Shown piece after piece: positions 8,125 through 19,026 of a stretch of DNA of 64,000 nucleotides. Made by a program: the position numbers and the translations under genes. The DNA is from Streptomyces sp. NBC_00286. Lineage in GTDB: Bacteria; Actinomycetota; Actinomycetes; Streptomycetales; Streptomycetaceae. Under the pieces are notes generated by a model. The model was not told where the DNA came from and did not search any database. It was given only the letters and a program-made list of their open reading frames with translations. Every line of letters starts with the position of its first letter. Position 1 is the first letter of the stretch. The stretch is from the NCBI RefSeq assembly GCF_036173125.1, contig NZ_CP108054.1, positions 7,035,001-7,099,000 on the forward strand, read 5' to 3'.

Positions 8125-8449
8125 GTGAGCATCGCCGTGATCCAACGAGGCGACATCGGCGGCGGGTTGGCCGACCTGTGGGAACGTGCCGGGCACCAGG
8201 TGACGCGGCTGGGGCGTGCAGGCGGCGACGTCGGTGCCTCGGAGACGGCCGGGCAACCTGTGGTCCGGTGACGACGAAGCCCAGCGCACTGTCAGGCAGT
8301 TCGGTCTTGTCGCCGGATACGACGCGGTCCGCCTGGGCGGCCTGAGCATGGCCGCCACTCAGGAGGGCCTGGCCGACCCGATCTTCGCGATCGCCCAGTC
8401 CGGGCTCGGCCAGTTCGTCTACCGGATGGCATCACCCGAACAGCGCTGA
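8125..8449 (+). pseudogene. Remnant of an NAD(P)-binding F420-reductase-like oxidoreductase
   Basis: GTG 8125, with AAGGAG just upstream, starts a Rossmann N-terminus (IAVIQRGDIGGGLADLWERA, then GHQVTRLGR). Reading stops at 8269 after about 48 residues. The expected C-terminus resumes in another frame as NLWSGDDEAQRTVRQ, then AVRLGGLSMAATQEGL, to the stop at 8449. Intact relatives (NADP oxidoreductase coenzyme F420-dependent family) are about 200 residues, so some 90 residues in the middle have been lost. The second Gly of the dinucleotide motif is also replaced (VIQRG instead of VIGRG). It probably once formed a unit with the next gene under LysR control. Confidence 0.75.
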
Positions 8450-8492
8450 CTCTCACCATCGACCGTTCAACCCATCACACAGAAGGAACATC

Positions 8493-9155
8493 GTGACGCG
8501 CACCGCAAAGGCCGGACTCGAAGCACTGCTCACCCCCGAGGAGAGCGTCCTGGTGCTCATCGACCACCAGCCCTTCCAGTTCACCAATCTCAACAGCCAC
8601 GAATCAACCATGATCGTCAACAACGTCGTCGGCCTGGCCAAGGCCGCGAAGGTGTTCGACGTCCCTACGGTGCTGACGACGGTGATAGAAGGACGCGGCG
8701 GCTACCTCATCAAGGGCCTCCAAGACGTCTTCCCGGACCAGAAGCCGATCAACCGCACGTTAATCAACACCTGGCAAGACCGTCACGTCGTCGATGTCGT
8801 GGAGAACACGGGGCGCAAGAAGCTGATCATTGCCGGGCTGTGGACGGAGGTCTGCGTCGCCATGCCCGCCCTCCAGGCGCTGGGTGAGGGGTACGACGTC
8901 TTCGTCGTCACGGACGCCAGCGGCGGGGTCACCGCCGAGGCGCACGACATGGCGGTGCGTCGCATGGTGCAGGCCGGCGTGGTACCCATCACCTGGATGG
9001 CCGTGGCCAGCGAGTGGCAGCGCGACTGGGCTCGCGAGTCAACGGCCGAGGCGCTCGGGCCGGTCCTCTTCGACCACGGTGGCGCCAGCGGGATCGCGCT
9101 CACCTGGGAGCTGCAGCTGCTGGCCACACCCACCACCGATGGTGCTGGTGCGTAG
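8493..9155 (+). CDS. Isochorismatase-like cysteine hydrolase (YcaC-type)
   Basis: The 220-residue protein has the family's catalytic Asp in LVLIDHQPF (Asp24) and the nucleophile Cys121 in LWTEVCVAMPAL, with the following VVTDASGGVTAEAHDMAVRRM helix. YcaC-like members act on amides or unknown carbonyl substrates; true isochorismatase is unlikely from the surrounding genes. Start GTG 8493 follows AGAAGGAA. A TTA codon at 8760-8762 (residue 90) suggests bldA-dependent translation. A strong hairpin follows the stop. Regulation by the divergent LysR protein, which also has a TTA codon, is likely. Confidence 0.85.
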   Translation: MTRTAKAGLEALLTPEESVLVLIDHQPFQFTNLNSHESTMIVNNVVGLAKAAKVFDVPTVLTTVIEGRGGYLIKGLQDVFPDQKPINRTLINTWQDRHVVDVVENTGRKKLIIAGLWTEVCVAMPALQALGEGYDVFVVTDASGGVTAEAHDMAVRRMVQAGVVPITWMAVASEWQRDWARESTAEALGPVLFDHGGASGIALTWELQLLATPTTDGAGA

Positions 9156-9175
9156 CGCGGGCGGCTGCTGCGCCG

Positions 9176-9217
9176 GAGGCGGTCTGGCGCCCACGGCAGT
9201 GGGCGCCAGACCGCCTC
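9176..9217 (+). terminator. Perfect 19-bp stem-loop terminator
   Basis: GAGGCGGTCTGGCGCCCAC (9176-9194) and its exact complement (9199-9217) surround the loop GGCA, 20 bases after the isochorismatase-like stop. There is no T run, which is usual for Streptomyces terminators. The rest of the gap to 9463 shows nothing further. Confidence 0.75.
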
Positions 9218-9463
9218 CCCGTGTGTCAACGAGCGGTCGGCGACCGCACACCACGAAGACAAGCGCCGCAGAAGCTCCGTGGCCAGCAAGGACCCGGACC
9301 TGGTGCTGTGCTCCCGGCCTCCTATGAGCGCAAACTTCAGGGTGGGGCGCTGAAATTGCGGTAAGTCGGTGTGGCCACGCTTGCGAAGTAGACAAAATCG
9401 ATTCATCAACTGGACTGGGTTCAGCGTGAAGCAAGGCCCACGCGGAAGGCACATGGAGGACAC

Positions 9464-9772
9464 GTGGCAGTGGAAGTGAGTGACGTTCCCGAAGCCAAGC
9501 GGTACGAAGCCCGGGCCGAGGGAGAGTCCAAGGTCGCGGGCATCGCGGATTACATCCGTACGACGGAACTCGTCGCGTTCGTGCATACCGAGGTCTCGCC
9601 GGAGTACGAGGGCAGGGGGGTTGGGGCGGCGCTGGCGCGCACCGCCCTCGACGAGGCGCGCGCCGCGAACCTGCGGGTGCTGGCGACCTGTCCGTTCTTC
9701 GCGGGGTGGATCGCCCGGCACCCCGAGTACCAGGACCTGCTGTATCAGTCCCGCAGCAGCGTCAGCGACTGA
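9464..9772 (+). CDS. YjdJ-like small GNAT acetyltransferase
   Basis: The 102-residue protein matches the short COG2388/YjdJ family. It has YEARAEGESKVAGIADYIR, then FVHTEVSPEYEGRGVGAALA with the acetyl-CoA loop (EGRGVGAAL), and ends ATCPFFAGWIARHPEYQDL, a hallmark of the family. Start GTG 9464 (GGAGGACAC just upstream). It lies 29 bases before a YjdI-like Fe-S protein, the same pairing as yjdI/yjdJ in enterobacteria, so the two likely act together. The biochemical role of the pair is not known. Confidence 0.85.
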   Translation: MAVEVSDVPEAKRYEARAEGESKVAGIADYIRTTELVAFVHTEVSPEYEGRGVGAALARTALDEARAANLRVLATCPFFAGWIARHPEYQDLLYQSRSSVSD

Positions 9773-9801
9773 ACACCGGGCATGGCAGCGACGGAGGCGG
9801 T

Positions 9802-10026
9802 ATGAGCAACGAAACCGAGAAGAAGGCGTACAAGGGCAAGTCGATCACCGTGACCTTCGAGGCCAGGCGCTGCCTGCACGCCGCCGAATGCGTCCACGGT
9901 TTGCCGGAGGTCTTCGCCCCGGGTGAGCGCCCGTGGATCCGGCCGGACGGCGCCGAGGCCGAGCGCCTGGCCGAAGTGGTGCGGCGCTGTCCCTCGGGTG
10001 CGCTGCAGTACGAACTCGTGGACTGA
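9802..10026 (+). CDS. YjdI-like divergent 4Fe-4S mono-cluster protein
   Basis: The 74-residue protein fits the Fer4_19/YjdI family: ITVTFEARRCLHAAECVHGL, then PEVFAPGERPWIRPDGA and VVRRCPSGALQYE. Three cysteines are seen (RRCLH, AECVH, RRCPSGAL); the last, in CPSGAL, is the typical C-P-[ST]-G-A signature. The family is thought to bind one 4Fe-4S cluster with a non-canonical ligand set. The ATG at 9802 has GGAGG upstream. It is co-directional and close to the YjdJ-like gene. Confidence 0.85.
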   Translation: MSNETEKKAYKGKSITVTFEARRCLHAAECVHGLPEVFAPGERPWIRPDGAEAERLAEVVRRCPSGALQYELVD

Positions 10027-10259
10027 GGGGCGGAGACCCGGACCGGCCCACGCAGATCACGCGCAACTCCGTCGGGCAGTTGGTGGCGCGCGACAAGTTG
10101 AGCATGGCCACGGCGGCAGGCCCGCGCGCGGAGACCAGGGTCATTCTGTGTGGTTGCGGGTAGAGCCGTCTTCGACGCCAGTCCAAGAGCAGGCACGGAA
10201 CCAGGGGATCCGATTCTCCGGGCCTCGACGCCCACAGCGACTCAAGAAGGGAGGAGTAA

Positions 10260-11803
<1,544 letters not shown>

Positions 11804-11862
11804 ACGCGCATGGTGAGATTCGCGCCCCACCGCAGGCCGATGCGGAGCCGCGAAACCTCTGA

Positions 11863-12783
<921 letters not shown>

Positions 12784-12818
12784 CGGTGGATGACTTGCGC
12801 TTCCCCTGACGGCTACTC

Positions 12819-12838
12819 ATGACGCGGAACCGCGTCAT
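12819..12838 (+). terminator. Short hairpin after the hydrolase gene
   Basis: ATGACGCGG (12819-12827) and CCGCGTCAT (12830-12838) form a nearly continuous palindrome 36 bases after the stop. The 2-base loop means it may pair as a 4-base loop in RNA. Confidence 0.45.
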
Positions 12839-12848
12839 CGCCGCCGAC

Positions 12849-12899
12849 GAGGGGCGTATGTGACGCCGAACTGATGCTGAGTCGCCACATACGCCCCTC
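12849..12899. terminator. 14-bp inverted repeat, bidirectional terminator candidate
   Basis: GAGGGGCGTATGTG (12849-12862) pairs exactly with CACATACGCCCCTC (12886-12899) around a 23-base loop. It lies between the plus-strand hydrolase and the minus-strand amidase remnant, so it could stop transcription from both sides. Confidence 0.55.
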
Positions 12900-12937
12900 A
12901 GGGTCCATAAACGCAACGGATGCCTGATCTTCGACCG

Positions 12938-13435
12938 TCACGGGACCCACTCGTCGACACGCTTTCCGGCGGCAAACCACCACAACATTGCCCAGCACCT
13001 GCCACTGCTGGACGCTGCCCCACCGACCCTCGTCTGCGAGGTCGCCCTCGTAGGGGTCGCCCGGTTCCCGGCCACACATCCGTCGAGCAGCGCCGCACTG
13101 TCACGTACCGTGCGGCTGACGCCGACTTGTACGGCCAGGCCGTTGAAGACCTCGTCGAAGTCGGGGCCTGCGGAGACCCGGCCGCGGGTGGGCTTCAGCC
13201 CGAAGAGGCCGTTGTAGGCGGCGGGGACGCGGATCGAACCGGCGGCGGCGTCTGCGATCGGGACCACTCCGGCTACGACGGCAGCGCCCGCGCCCCCGCT
13301 GGACCCACGCGCTCTGCGCTGCGGGTCCCACGGGTTGCGGGTCGCGCCGTACAGCACTGCGTCGTGCTGCTGCAGGCCATCTCCGGTGTCGCGGTACGCC
13401 CGAACGTCGCGAGGTCGGCGCGTCGGAAGCGGCAT
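12938..13435 (-). pseudogene. Amidase-signature enzyme remnant
   Basis: The frame encodes the centre of an amidase: GATRNPWDP, then [20 protein letters not shown] with the glycine-serine-rich signature and the two catalytic serines region, then [19 protein letters not shown] and [14 protein letters not shown]. Amidases are 450-500 residues; both ends are missing. After LLDG the related continuation PGDPYEGDL lies in another frame. The catalytic Lys segment before GATRNP is not recognisable. The rest down to about 12900 contains no assignable domain. Confidence 0.75.
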
Positions 13436-13476
13436 GGAAGCTGGGACGCTTCAGATGCCACCCACCGTGTGGTGCC

Positions 13477-14228
13477 TCAGGTCTGGTTCTCGCCACCGTC
13501 GACGTAGACGTTCGCGCCGACGACGTAGCTGCTCTGTTCCGAGGCCAGGAAGGCCACGACTGCGGCGGCCTCCTCGGGCTGGCCCATGCGGCCCTTGGGC
13601 ACGGTCGCGGCGACCTGCTCCTTGATGGCGCGGGCGGTCTCCTCGTCGCCGAAGGCGGCGGTGCCCCCGGGAGTCTCGATCCATGCCGGCGAGACGACGT
13701 TGACCCGGATGCCACGGCCCTTGAGCTCGGTGGACCACGTCCGCGCGAAGGACTGGACGGCCGCCTTCGACGCCGCGTACGCGCCGAACGCCTCCATTCC
13801 GCGGTCAGCGGCCGTCGAACCGACCAGGACGATCGAGGCTCCGTCGTTGAGCAGTGGCAACGCCTTCTGCACGGTGAACAGCGTGCCTCGGGTGTTGACT
13901 GCGAAGGTCTGGTCGAAGTGCTCCTCGGTGGTCTGTTCCAGCGTCATGAACGAACCGATCGCCGCGTTCGCCACGAGCACGTCCAAATTCTGGCCTCGCG
14001 CCCGGACCGCCTCGTGGAGCCGGTCCAGGTCCTCCGGCTTCGCGATGTCGCCGACGACCGCGGTGGCCGGTCCGTTCCGATGGTCTTGACGGCGGCCTCC
14101 AGTTCGGCCTGGCGTCGGCCGGTGACGAACACGTGCGCGCCCTCGTCCGCCAGCCGTACGGCGGTGGCCAGACCGATACCGGTGCTGCCCCCGGTGACCA
14201 CCGACGTCTTGCCTTCCAACTGTCCCAT
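13477..14228 (-). pseudogene. SDR oxidoreductase with a single-base deletion
   Basis: From ATG 14228 the frame reads [20 protein letters not shown], with the TGxxxGxG cofactor motif, to AAVKTIG. The rest ([59 protein letters not shown]) continues in another frame to 13477. One base is missing near 14074-14079, where ATCGG-AACGGA would read in frame as I-G-x-N-G with one more base. All catalytic elements (YxxxK) are present, so the gene would be a normal 250-residue classical SDR if restored. It is either recently inactivated or a sequencing error. It is divergent from an AraC-type regulator, its probable controller. Confidence 0.8.
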
Positions 14229-14350
14229 CTGGATGTCTCCATCGCTCTCTCGATGCCGATCCGTTCGACATCGATACTGCGGGAGATCGGGGATGCTATC
14301 CATAATGCAGAGTCCGGCATCCTTTACGTATCGTCCAGGAGGTGTCGTCG

Positions 14351-15301
14351 GTGCTCGGATTTCGGGATCCAGTGGCTGACGCGATCGGCCTGCTCCGGCC
14401 CCGCACGGTGATCGGGCCCAGTCTCCTGGCCGCGGGAGAGTGGGCTTTGCGCTTCGACACGTTCTTGCACGTGCGGATCGGGGGCCTCGTGCGCGGCACG
14501 TGCTGGTTGATCCTCGAAGGGCACGAGCCGGTACTCCTGCAGGAGGGTGACACCTTCATGCTGGGCAACCCGCCGCCCTACGTGCTGGCCAGCACGCTCG
14601 ACGCGAGCCCGCGCTCTGCGGAGCAGGTGTGGGCGGGTGCCGAGGACGGGTTCGTGTGGATCGGCCCGGAGTCCGAGGAGGACCTCTACCTCTGCGTCGG
14701 GCACATCGCGTTCGACGACAGGAACGCGGCCCTCCTGACCGATCTTCTGCCGCCGCTCGTGATCGTCCGCGTGGGCGATCCTCATGGCGGGCGACTCGCG
14801 CAGCTGATCGATCTCCTGGCCACCGAGGCCGGGGTCGCCGCCGCCGGCGGCCCGCTGGTGCAGAACCACCTCGCGCAGATCCTGCTCGTGCACATGCTGC
14901 GTGCTCACGCCGGTCAAACAGACCGGCCCACAGGCTGGCTGGGCGCCCTGAACGAGGACGGCATCGGGGCCGCCCTGCGCGCCGTGCACGCGGACGTGGC
15001 CCACTCCTGGAGCCTCAAGGAGCTCGCCGAGATCAGCCACATGTCGCGTTCCGCGTTCGCCCAGGCCTTCAAGATCCACGTCGGGGTCCCGCCTCTGGAG
15101 TACCTGATCCAATGGCGCATGAGCCTCGCCCGCGACGCCCTCGCCCGCGACACTCTGTCGATCTCCGAGCTCACACGGGCCACGGGCTACCTGTCCGAGA
15201 GCGCGTTCAGCACCGCGTTCCGCCGCGTGGTCGGCTCATCGCCCGCACAGTTCCGGAACCAGGCACGGCAACCACCGCGCTCGGCCGCGAACGGAAGCTG
15301 A
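14351..15301 (+). CDS. AraC-family transcriptional regulator with cupin-like sensor
   Basis: The 316-residue protein has an N-terminal cupin (AraC-binding-like 2) domain with [29 protein letters not shown], and a C-terminal AraC/XylS double HTH. The latter comprises [20 protein letters not shown], then [20 protein letters not shown] and the conserved ITRATGY-like motif ([20 protein letters not shown]). GTG 14351 is chosen because GGAGGT (14338-14343) lies 7 bases upstream; the GTG at 14342 overlaps that site. It is divergent from the SDR pseudogene, with a 122-base shared promoter region. Confidence 0.88.
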   Translation: MLGFRDPVADAIGLLRPRTVIGPSLLAAGEWALRFDTFLHVRIGGLVRGTCWLILEGHEPVLLQEGDTFMLGNPPPYVLASTLDASPRSAEQVWAGAEDGFVWIGPESEEDLYLCVGHIAFDDRNAALLTDLLPPLVIVRVGDPHGGRLAQLIDLLATEAGVAAAGGPLVQNHLAQILLVHMLRAHAGQTDRPTGWLGALNEDGIGAALRAVHADVAHSWSLKELAEISHMSRSAFAQAFKIHVGVPPLEYLIQWRMSLARDALARDTLSISELTRATGYLSESAFSTAFRRVVGSSPAQFRNQARQPPRSAANGS

Positions 15302-15426
15302 AGGAGGCGTCCTGTGCTCAGCTGCGCCGCTCACGCTGGCGACGAAGACACCAGCACACCGCCCGCCGACACCACTACCAGCGACGCGGACACGCGTCAT
15401 AGACGCGACTGTAGTGCTAGAACGCG

Positions 15427-15750
15427 GTGAGCTGGCGGCGCCTGAGCGCGGGCCGACAGGCCCTCTATACCCGCGTGCTTCTGTCGATCGCCCACCACGA
15501 GGCGGAATCGGCCGCGCTGCGGGCGTGGCTGCTGGCGCGGCTGGCGGACGAAGCGTGGGTGAGCAGCGCCCTGGCCGAGGTTGAGATAGCGGTTCTTTCG
15601 TCAAGTGAGGCGCGGGGTCCGGTGTTCGTAGAAGGTGCCGTCCATCTCGCCGTCACTCTCGTGCAGTGGTTCGTCGCCGATCTGGGCCGCCGCACTCCGC
15701 AGGCTCCCCACCCGCAGGCTGATGCGTTCTCAGTTTTCGAGATCGAGTAG
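15427..15750 (+). pseudogene. PIN-domain (VapC-type) toxin remnant
   Basis: The first half of this 107-residue frame resembles the N-terminus of VapC toxins: LYTRVLLSIAHHEAESAALR, then LADEAWVSSALAEVEIA, as in Y-L-D-T-S-A-L...E-x-E-S-x-A-L...W-x-S-S-x-L-x-x-x-E. The first catalytic Asp position (Y-L-D) is replaced (Y-T-R), and after AEVEIA the sequence is unrelated to PIN domains, so it would be inactive. No antitoxin gene is recognisable upstream (15302-15426). This is a motif-level judgement; a random open frame is the alternative. Confidence 0.45.
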
Positions 15751-15807
15751 TTGGAGTGCATGGTCGGTCCGTGACCGGTAGTGGTCGGTGGCGGCACCGC
15801 AAAATCA

Positions 15808-16428
15808 TCACCGGGTCGACAAGGCCGCAGCCAGCAGCAGCTGGTTCTCGGAGGCCTTGGGTACCCACAGGTCGAATTCGGTTTCCAGGTGCTCCAGTAC
15901 CTGCCTTGAGTCCGAAACCGACGACGGCCAGGGGAACGCCGACGGATCAGCGCCGTCGTTGTGGGCGGGGTTCATCCCGGGATCGAAAGAGGACAGGACG
16001 CTGCCGTCGACCGCGTACTCCACGCGCTGCACGGCGTTTATGTCCCTGCTGACGGCGATGACGCGGGTGCCCCGGGAGAGTACGGGAAGGTAGTCCCGGG
16101 CGCAGACGTACGAGGTGGAGGCCTGGATGGCGAAGGCCCACCCCTCGATTGACCCGGCTCGCACGATGGCGTCGGCGTAACGCTGGAGGAACCCCCGCTC
16201 CTCCACCGCCTCCACGTCCAAATCCTCCAGGAAGTCGAGGTCGTAGGGCTCGTCCGCCGAGTTGCGGACCTCGATCTCCTGGGCCTGCTGTCGTGTCAGC
16301 GGGAAGAGGACGGACTCTCGCCAGGCACCGAGTCGTACGAGTACCTCCTCTGGTGCGAGGTCCTCGCAGAAGATGAGGCTGTAACCGAAGTCGTACGCCT
16401 CGGCCACCCAGCGGAGTCCGTCCGTCAT
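15808..16428 (-). CDS. DUF6461-type protein of unknown function
   Basis: The 206-residue protein starts MTDGLRWVAEAYDFGYSLIF and contains GSIEGWAFAIQASTSYVCAR and SRGTRVIAVSRDINAVQRVE, then VLSSFDPGMNP. This layout is typical of the DUF6461 family found widely in Streptomyces. It is soluble, acidic and has no membrane segment or known catalytic motif. No function is known. It ends against the PIN remnant and is followed upstream by the excalibur surface-protein gene on the same strand but with separate starts. Confidence 0.7.
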   Translation of the reverse strand: MTDGLRWVAEAYDFGYSLIFCEDLAPEEVLVRLGAWRESVLFPLTRQQAQEIEVRNSADEPYDLDFLEDLDVEAVEERGFLQRYADAIVRAGSIEGWAFAIQASTSYVCARDYLPVLSRGTRVIAVSRDINAVQRVEYAVDGSVLSSFDPGMNPAHNDGADPSAFPWPSSVSDSRQVLEHLETEFDLWVPKASENQLLLAAALSTR

Positions 16429-16455
16429 TCCGTCATCCTGTCAGGCGACCACAGG

Positions 16456-16914
16456 TCAGCGGGTCGTACGGCGCTTGCGGGCCGCCAGCAGTACGCCACC
16501 CCCGGCGAGCAGGACGGCCGCGCCGCCGCCCGCGAGGTAGGGGGTCGCGCTGCTGCCGCCCGTCGCGGCCAGGTCGGTGCCCTGGTCGCCCGCGGTGTCG
16601 TCCGTTCCGTTGGACTCGTCGGCTCCGGCGCCCGCGTCCTCGTCTCCGGTGCTCTCGTCTTCGCCGCCGGTGTTCGTGTCCTCGGCCGGGACGAAGCCCG
16701 CAGGCGGCTTGTCGCAGCCGACGCCGTCCTTGTCGCGGTCGAGGTGGCCGCCGTAGTGCTCGTCGCCCTCGCGGATGTTGGAGTACCCGTTCTCGTACGC
16801 CTCGGGGCAGTTCTTGAACGGGTGGTCGCCGTCATGGGCCACGGCGGTGGTCGGCAGGGCGGCCAGCGCCAGGGCGGCGACGGCCACGGCGGCAGGTCTG
16901 CGGAACAGGTTCAT
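16456..16914 (-). CDS. Excalibur calcium-binding, sortase-anchored surface protein
   Basis: The 152-residue precursor has a signal peptide (MNLFRRPAAVAVAALALAAL to AVA|HDG). An excalibur domain follows (FKNCPEAYENGYSNIREGDE, then HLDRDKDGVGCD with the EF-hand-like DxDxDG calcium loop), then an acidic Asp/Glu/Thr-rich spacer. It ends with LAATG, a hydrophobic segment and RKRR. LAxTG is the motif used by class E sortases in Streptomyces, so the protein should be linked to peptidoglycan. Start ATG 16914 is preceded by GGGGGCTCTCC. The role at the surface is unknown. Confidence 0.85.
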   Translation of the reverse strand: MNLFRRPAAVAVAALALAALPTTAVAHDGDHPFKNCPEAYENGYSNIREGDEHYGGHLDRDKDGVGCDKPPAGFVPAEDTNTGGEDESTGDEDAGAGADESNGTDDTAGDQGTDLAATGGSSATPYLAGGGAAVLLAGGGVLLAARKRRTTR

Positions 16915-17132
16915 GGAGAGCCCCCAGATATGTGCGGATATCCGTACGCGTGATCACGAAGTGGCCATCGAGCGGATTTGAGGTGATCAACGTATTGAGG
17001 GGCTGTCGATGTAGAGGCGATATGAAGGACCCGTGATGCGAACGTGACGTGACTGGAGGGTAACTCTCCGCTCATGGGGCGGGGCTTTGTAAAGCGCGGG
17101 GCGTGCGAACACCGCCGCGTTCAACCCGAGAA

Positions 17133-17468
17133 TCAGCCGGAGAACCTTCTCGCCAGGTCCCGGTGCCACTGCGCGGCCTCGGCCGCCTGGTCGCCGGTGA
17201 TGATCGCGCCGGGCATCCGGCTCAGGCGTTCGACCTGGTCGGCGAAGCGCAGGTGCTCCCGGTGGGCGTGTTCCCGGCAGGCCAGGCAGGTGACGCGTTC
17301 CGGGTGGGGAGAGGTCATCGCGTACGGCACCCGGCGTGCGCAACCGGTGGTGACGACGCTCGGCGCGTCGGGCACGCGGCCAAGCGTCGACGCGATCGTG
17401 TTGCGGTAGGCGGCGCCGGCCTGCGCCACCTTCTCCTCGACGTGGATGTGCGGATCGGTCTCGCGCAT
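17133..17468 (-). CDS. Small conserved-looking hypothetical protein with CxxC
   Basis: The 111-residue protein begins MRETDPHIHVEEKVAQAGAA and contains VTCLACREHAHREHL, a Cys-x-x-Cys followed by histidines that could bind a metal. It is hydrophilic and ends near DQAAEAAQWHRDLARRFSG. I do not recognise the family. It lies 43 bases downstream of the histidine kinase gene on the same strand, but ATG 17468 has only a weak ribosome site. It may be cotranscribed with the two-component system. Confidence 0.6.
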   Translation of the reverse strand: MRETDPHIHVEEKVAQAGAAYRNTIASTLGRVPDAPSVVTTGCARRVPYAMTSPHPERVTCLACREHAHREHLRFADQVERLSRMPGAIITGDQAAEAAQWHRDLARRFSG

Positions 17469-17511
17469 GTACGTCCGGCACCTCCGCCCGAGTCGTCGGC
17501 GCCAGGTTACG

Positions 17512-19026
17512 TCAGGCGGGCAGCGCCGGGGCCTCGCGGCGGCGGGGCCCGGGTTTTTCGGCCAGCGGCTCGTGCGATTGCGCAGATGGGAGACGGACCA
17601 CCGCGTCCAGGCCGCCGGTGGCCGCCGCGTGCAGGGTTGCCTCGCCGCCGCTGGCATGGGCGAGGCGCTGGACCAGGGAGAGGCCCAGGCCGGTGCCGCC
17701 CTTGGGGGCTCCGGGGGCGCGCCAGAAGCGGTCGAAGGCGCGGCTTCGCTGTTCGGGGCTCATGCCGGGGCCCTCGTCCGTGACGTGCAGGTCGACCCAG
17801 GACGCGCGGGTGTCGCGGAGGTGGTGGAGATGGTGCAGGGGATGCCGGCGGGCGGGTGCCGAGAGGCGGAGCTCCATCGACACGGTGCTGCCGGACGGTG
17901 AGTGCCGCAGGGCGTTGGAGAGCAGGTTGTCCAGGATCTGCTCCGCCGCTCCCGGAATCGCGAGCACCTTGCCCACGCTGCCCGCGAACAGTACGAGCGA
18001 GACATCGTGCCGCGCGAACAACGGCGCCCACGTCCGGTGCCGCTCCGCGCAGATCTCGCCCACGTCGACCGGGCCCGGAGCCGCCGCGCTGTCCTCGAGG
18101 CGGGCCATCGCCAGCAGTCCCTCGACCATCCGCGACAGCCGGTCCGTCTCGGTCACGGCGGCGGCGAGGCTGCCCCTCGCGCGCTGCGACGTGTCGGGCT
18201 CCAGGTTCTCCAGCCGTAGCCGCAGGGCCGCGAGCGGGGTCTTCAGCTGGTGCGAGGCCTCGCCGGCGAAGGCGCGTTGCGAGGCCAGGAGGTGTTCGAG
18301 GCGGGCGGCGGTCCGGTTGAAGGCCGCCGCCAGGCTGCGTATTTCCGGCGGACCGGAGGTGACCGCCACCGGAGTCGCCTGGCCTCCGTCGGCCAACTGG
18401 TGTGTGGCCTCCTCGAGTTGACGGATGGGACGCCCGGCCCACCGGGCGAACGCGAAGGCCAGCGCGGCGACGGCGGTCAGCGCCGAGCATCCGGTGAACG
18501 CCAGCAGCAGCCACACCCGGCCGACCCGGTCGGCGACCATCTCCGTGGGCAGCGTGATCCGCACCGCGCCCCGCGCCCGCTCGTCGCCCGCTGCCTGAGG
18601 CCCGCCGGGCGCGACGACCGGGGCGGCGACGGACAGGTACTGCACGCCGCCCATGGTGGACGTACGGACATCGCTGGTGGCCGTGCCGTCGAGTGCGGCG
18701 GCCACTTCGGTACGCGACGGAAGTTCGCGTTCCTCCGCATCGGACAGCGGATGCGAGGCGGCCAACAGATCGCCGTCCGCGTCGAGGACGACCACCTGTC
18801 CGCCGATACGCTCGGCGCAGTGGACGACCCGCTTGTCGAGCTCGCCCTTCCGCCCGGCCGAGAGGGACAGCGCGGCGAACGCGGCCACCGACTCGGCCTC
18901 GTCGACGGCGGAGTTGACGATCCGTTCCCGCTCGGCCCGCGAGTAGACGATCCCCAGCGGGATCTCCAGGCACAGCAGGACGAAGGTGGCGAGGCTGAGG
19001 TAGGTCAGCAGCAGACGGCGGGTCAT
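17512..19026 (-). CDS. Sensor histidine kinase of a two-component system
   Basis: The 504-residue protein has a first membrane helix at about residues 8-28 (LLLTYLSLATFVLLCLEIPLG), an extracytoplasmic sensor of about 130 residues and a second helix VWLLLAFTGCSALTAVAA. HAMP-like and HisKA segments follow, with EASHQLKTPLAALRLRLENL (His259 the phosphoacceptor). The HATPase domain comprises QILDNLLSNALRHS, DLHVTDEGPGMS and GGTGLGLSLVQRLA. ATG 19026 overlaps the response regulator stop as ATGA. A His-rich HHLHHLRD stretch inside the ATPase domain is unusual. The signal is unknown. Confidence 0.92.
   Translation of the reverse strand: MTRRLLLTYLSLATFVLLCLEIPLGIVYSRAERERIVNSAVDEAESVAAFAALSLSAGRKGELDKRVVHCAERIGGQVVVLDADGDLLAASHPLSDAEERELPSRTEVAAALDGTATSDVRTSTMGGVQYLSVAAPVVAPGGPQAAGDERARGAVRITLPTEMVADRVGRVWLLLAFTGCSALTAVAALAFAFARWAGRPIRQLEEATHQLADGGQATPVAVTSGPPEIRSLAAAFNRTAARLEHLLASQRAFAGEASHQLKTPLAALRLRLENLEPDTSQRARGSLAAAVTETDRLSRMVEGLLAMARLEDSAAAPGPVDVGEICAERHRTWAPLFARHDVSLVLFAGSVGKVLAIPGAAEQILDNLLSNALRHSPSGSTVSMELRLSAPARRHPLHHLHHLRDTRASWVDLHVTDEGPGMSPEQRSRAFDRFWRAPGAPKGGTGLGLSLVQRLAHASGGEATLHAAATGGLDAVVRLPSAQSHEPLAEKPGPRRREAPALPA

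Noticed and set aside
14133..14411. Small plus-strand frame across the SDR/AraC promoter
   Set aside because: It overlaps both the SDR gene and AraC in other frames and is a shadow.
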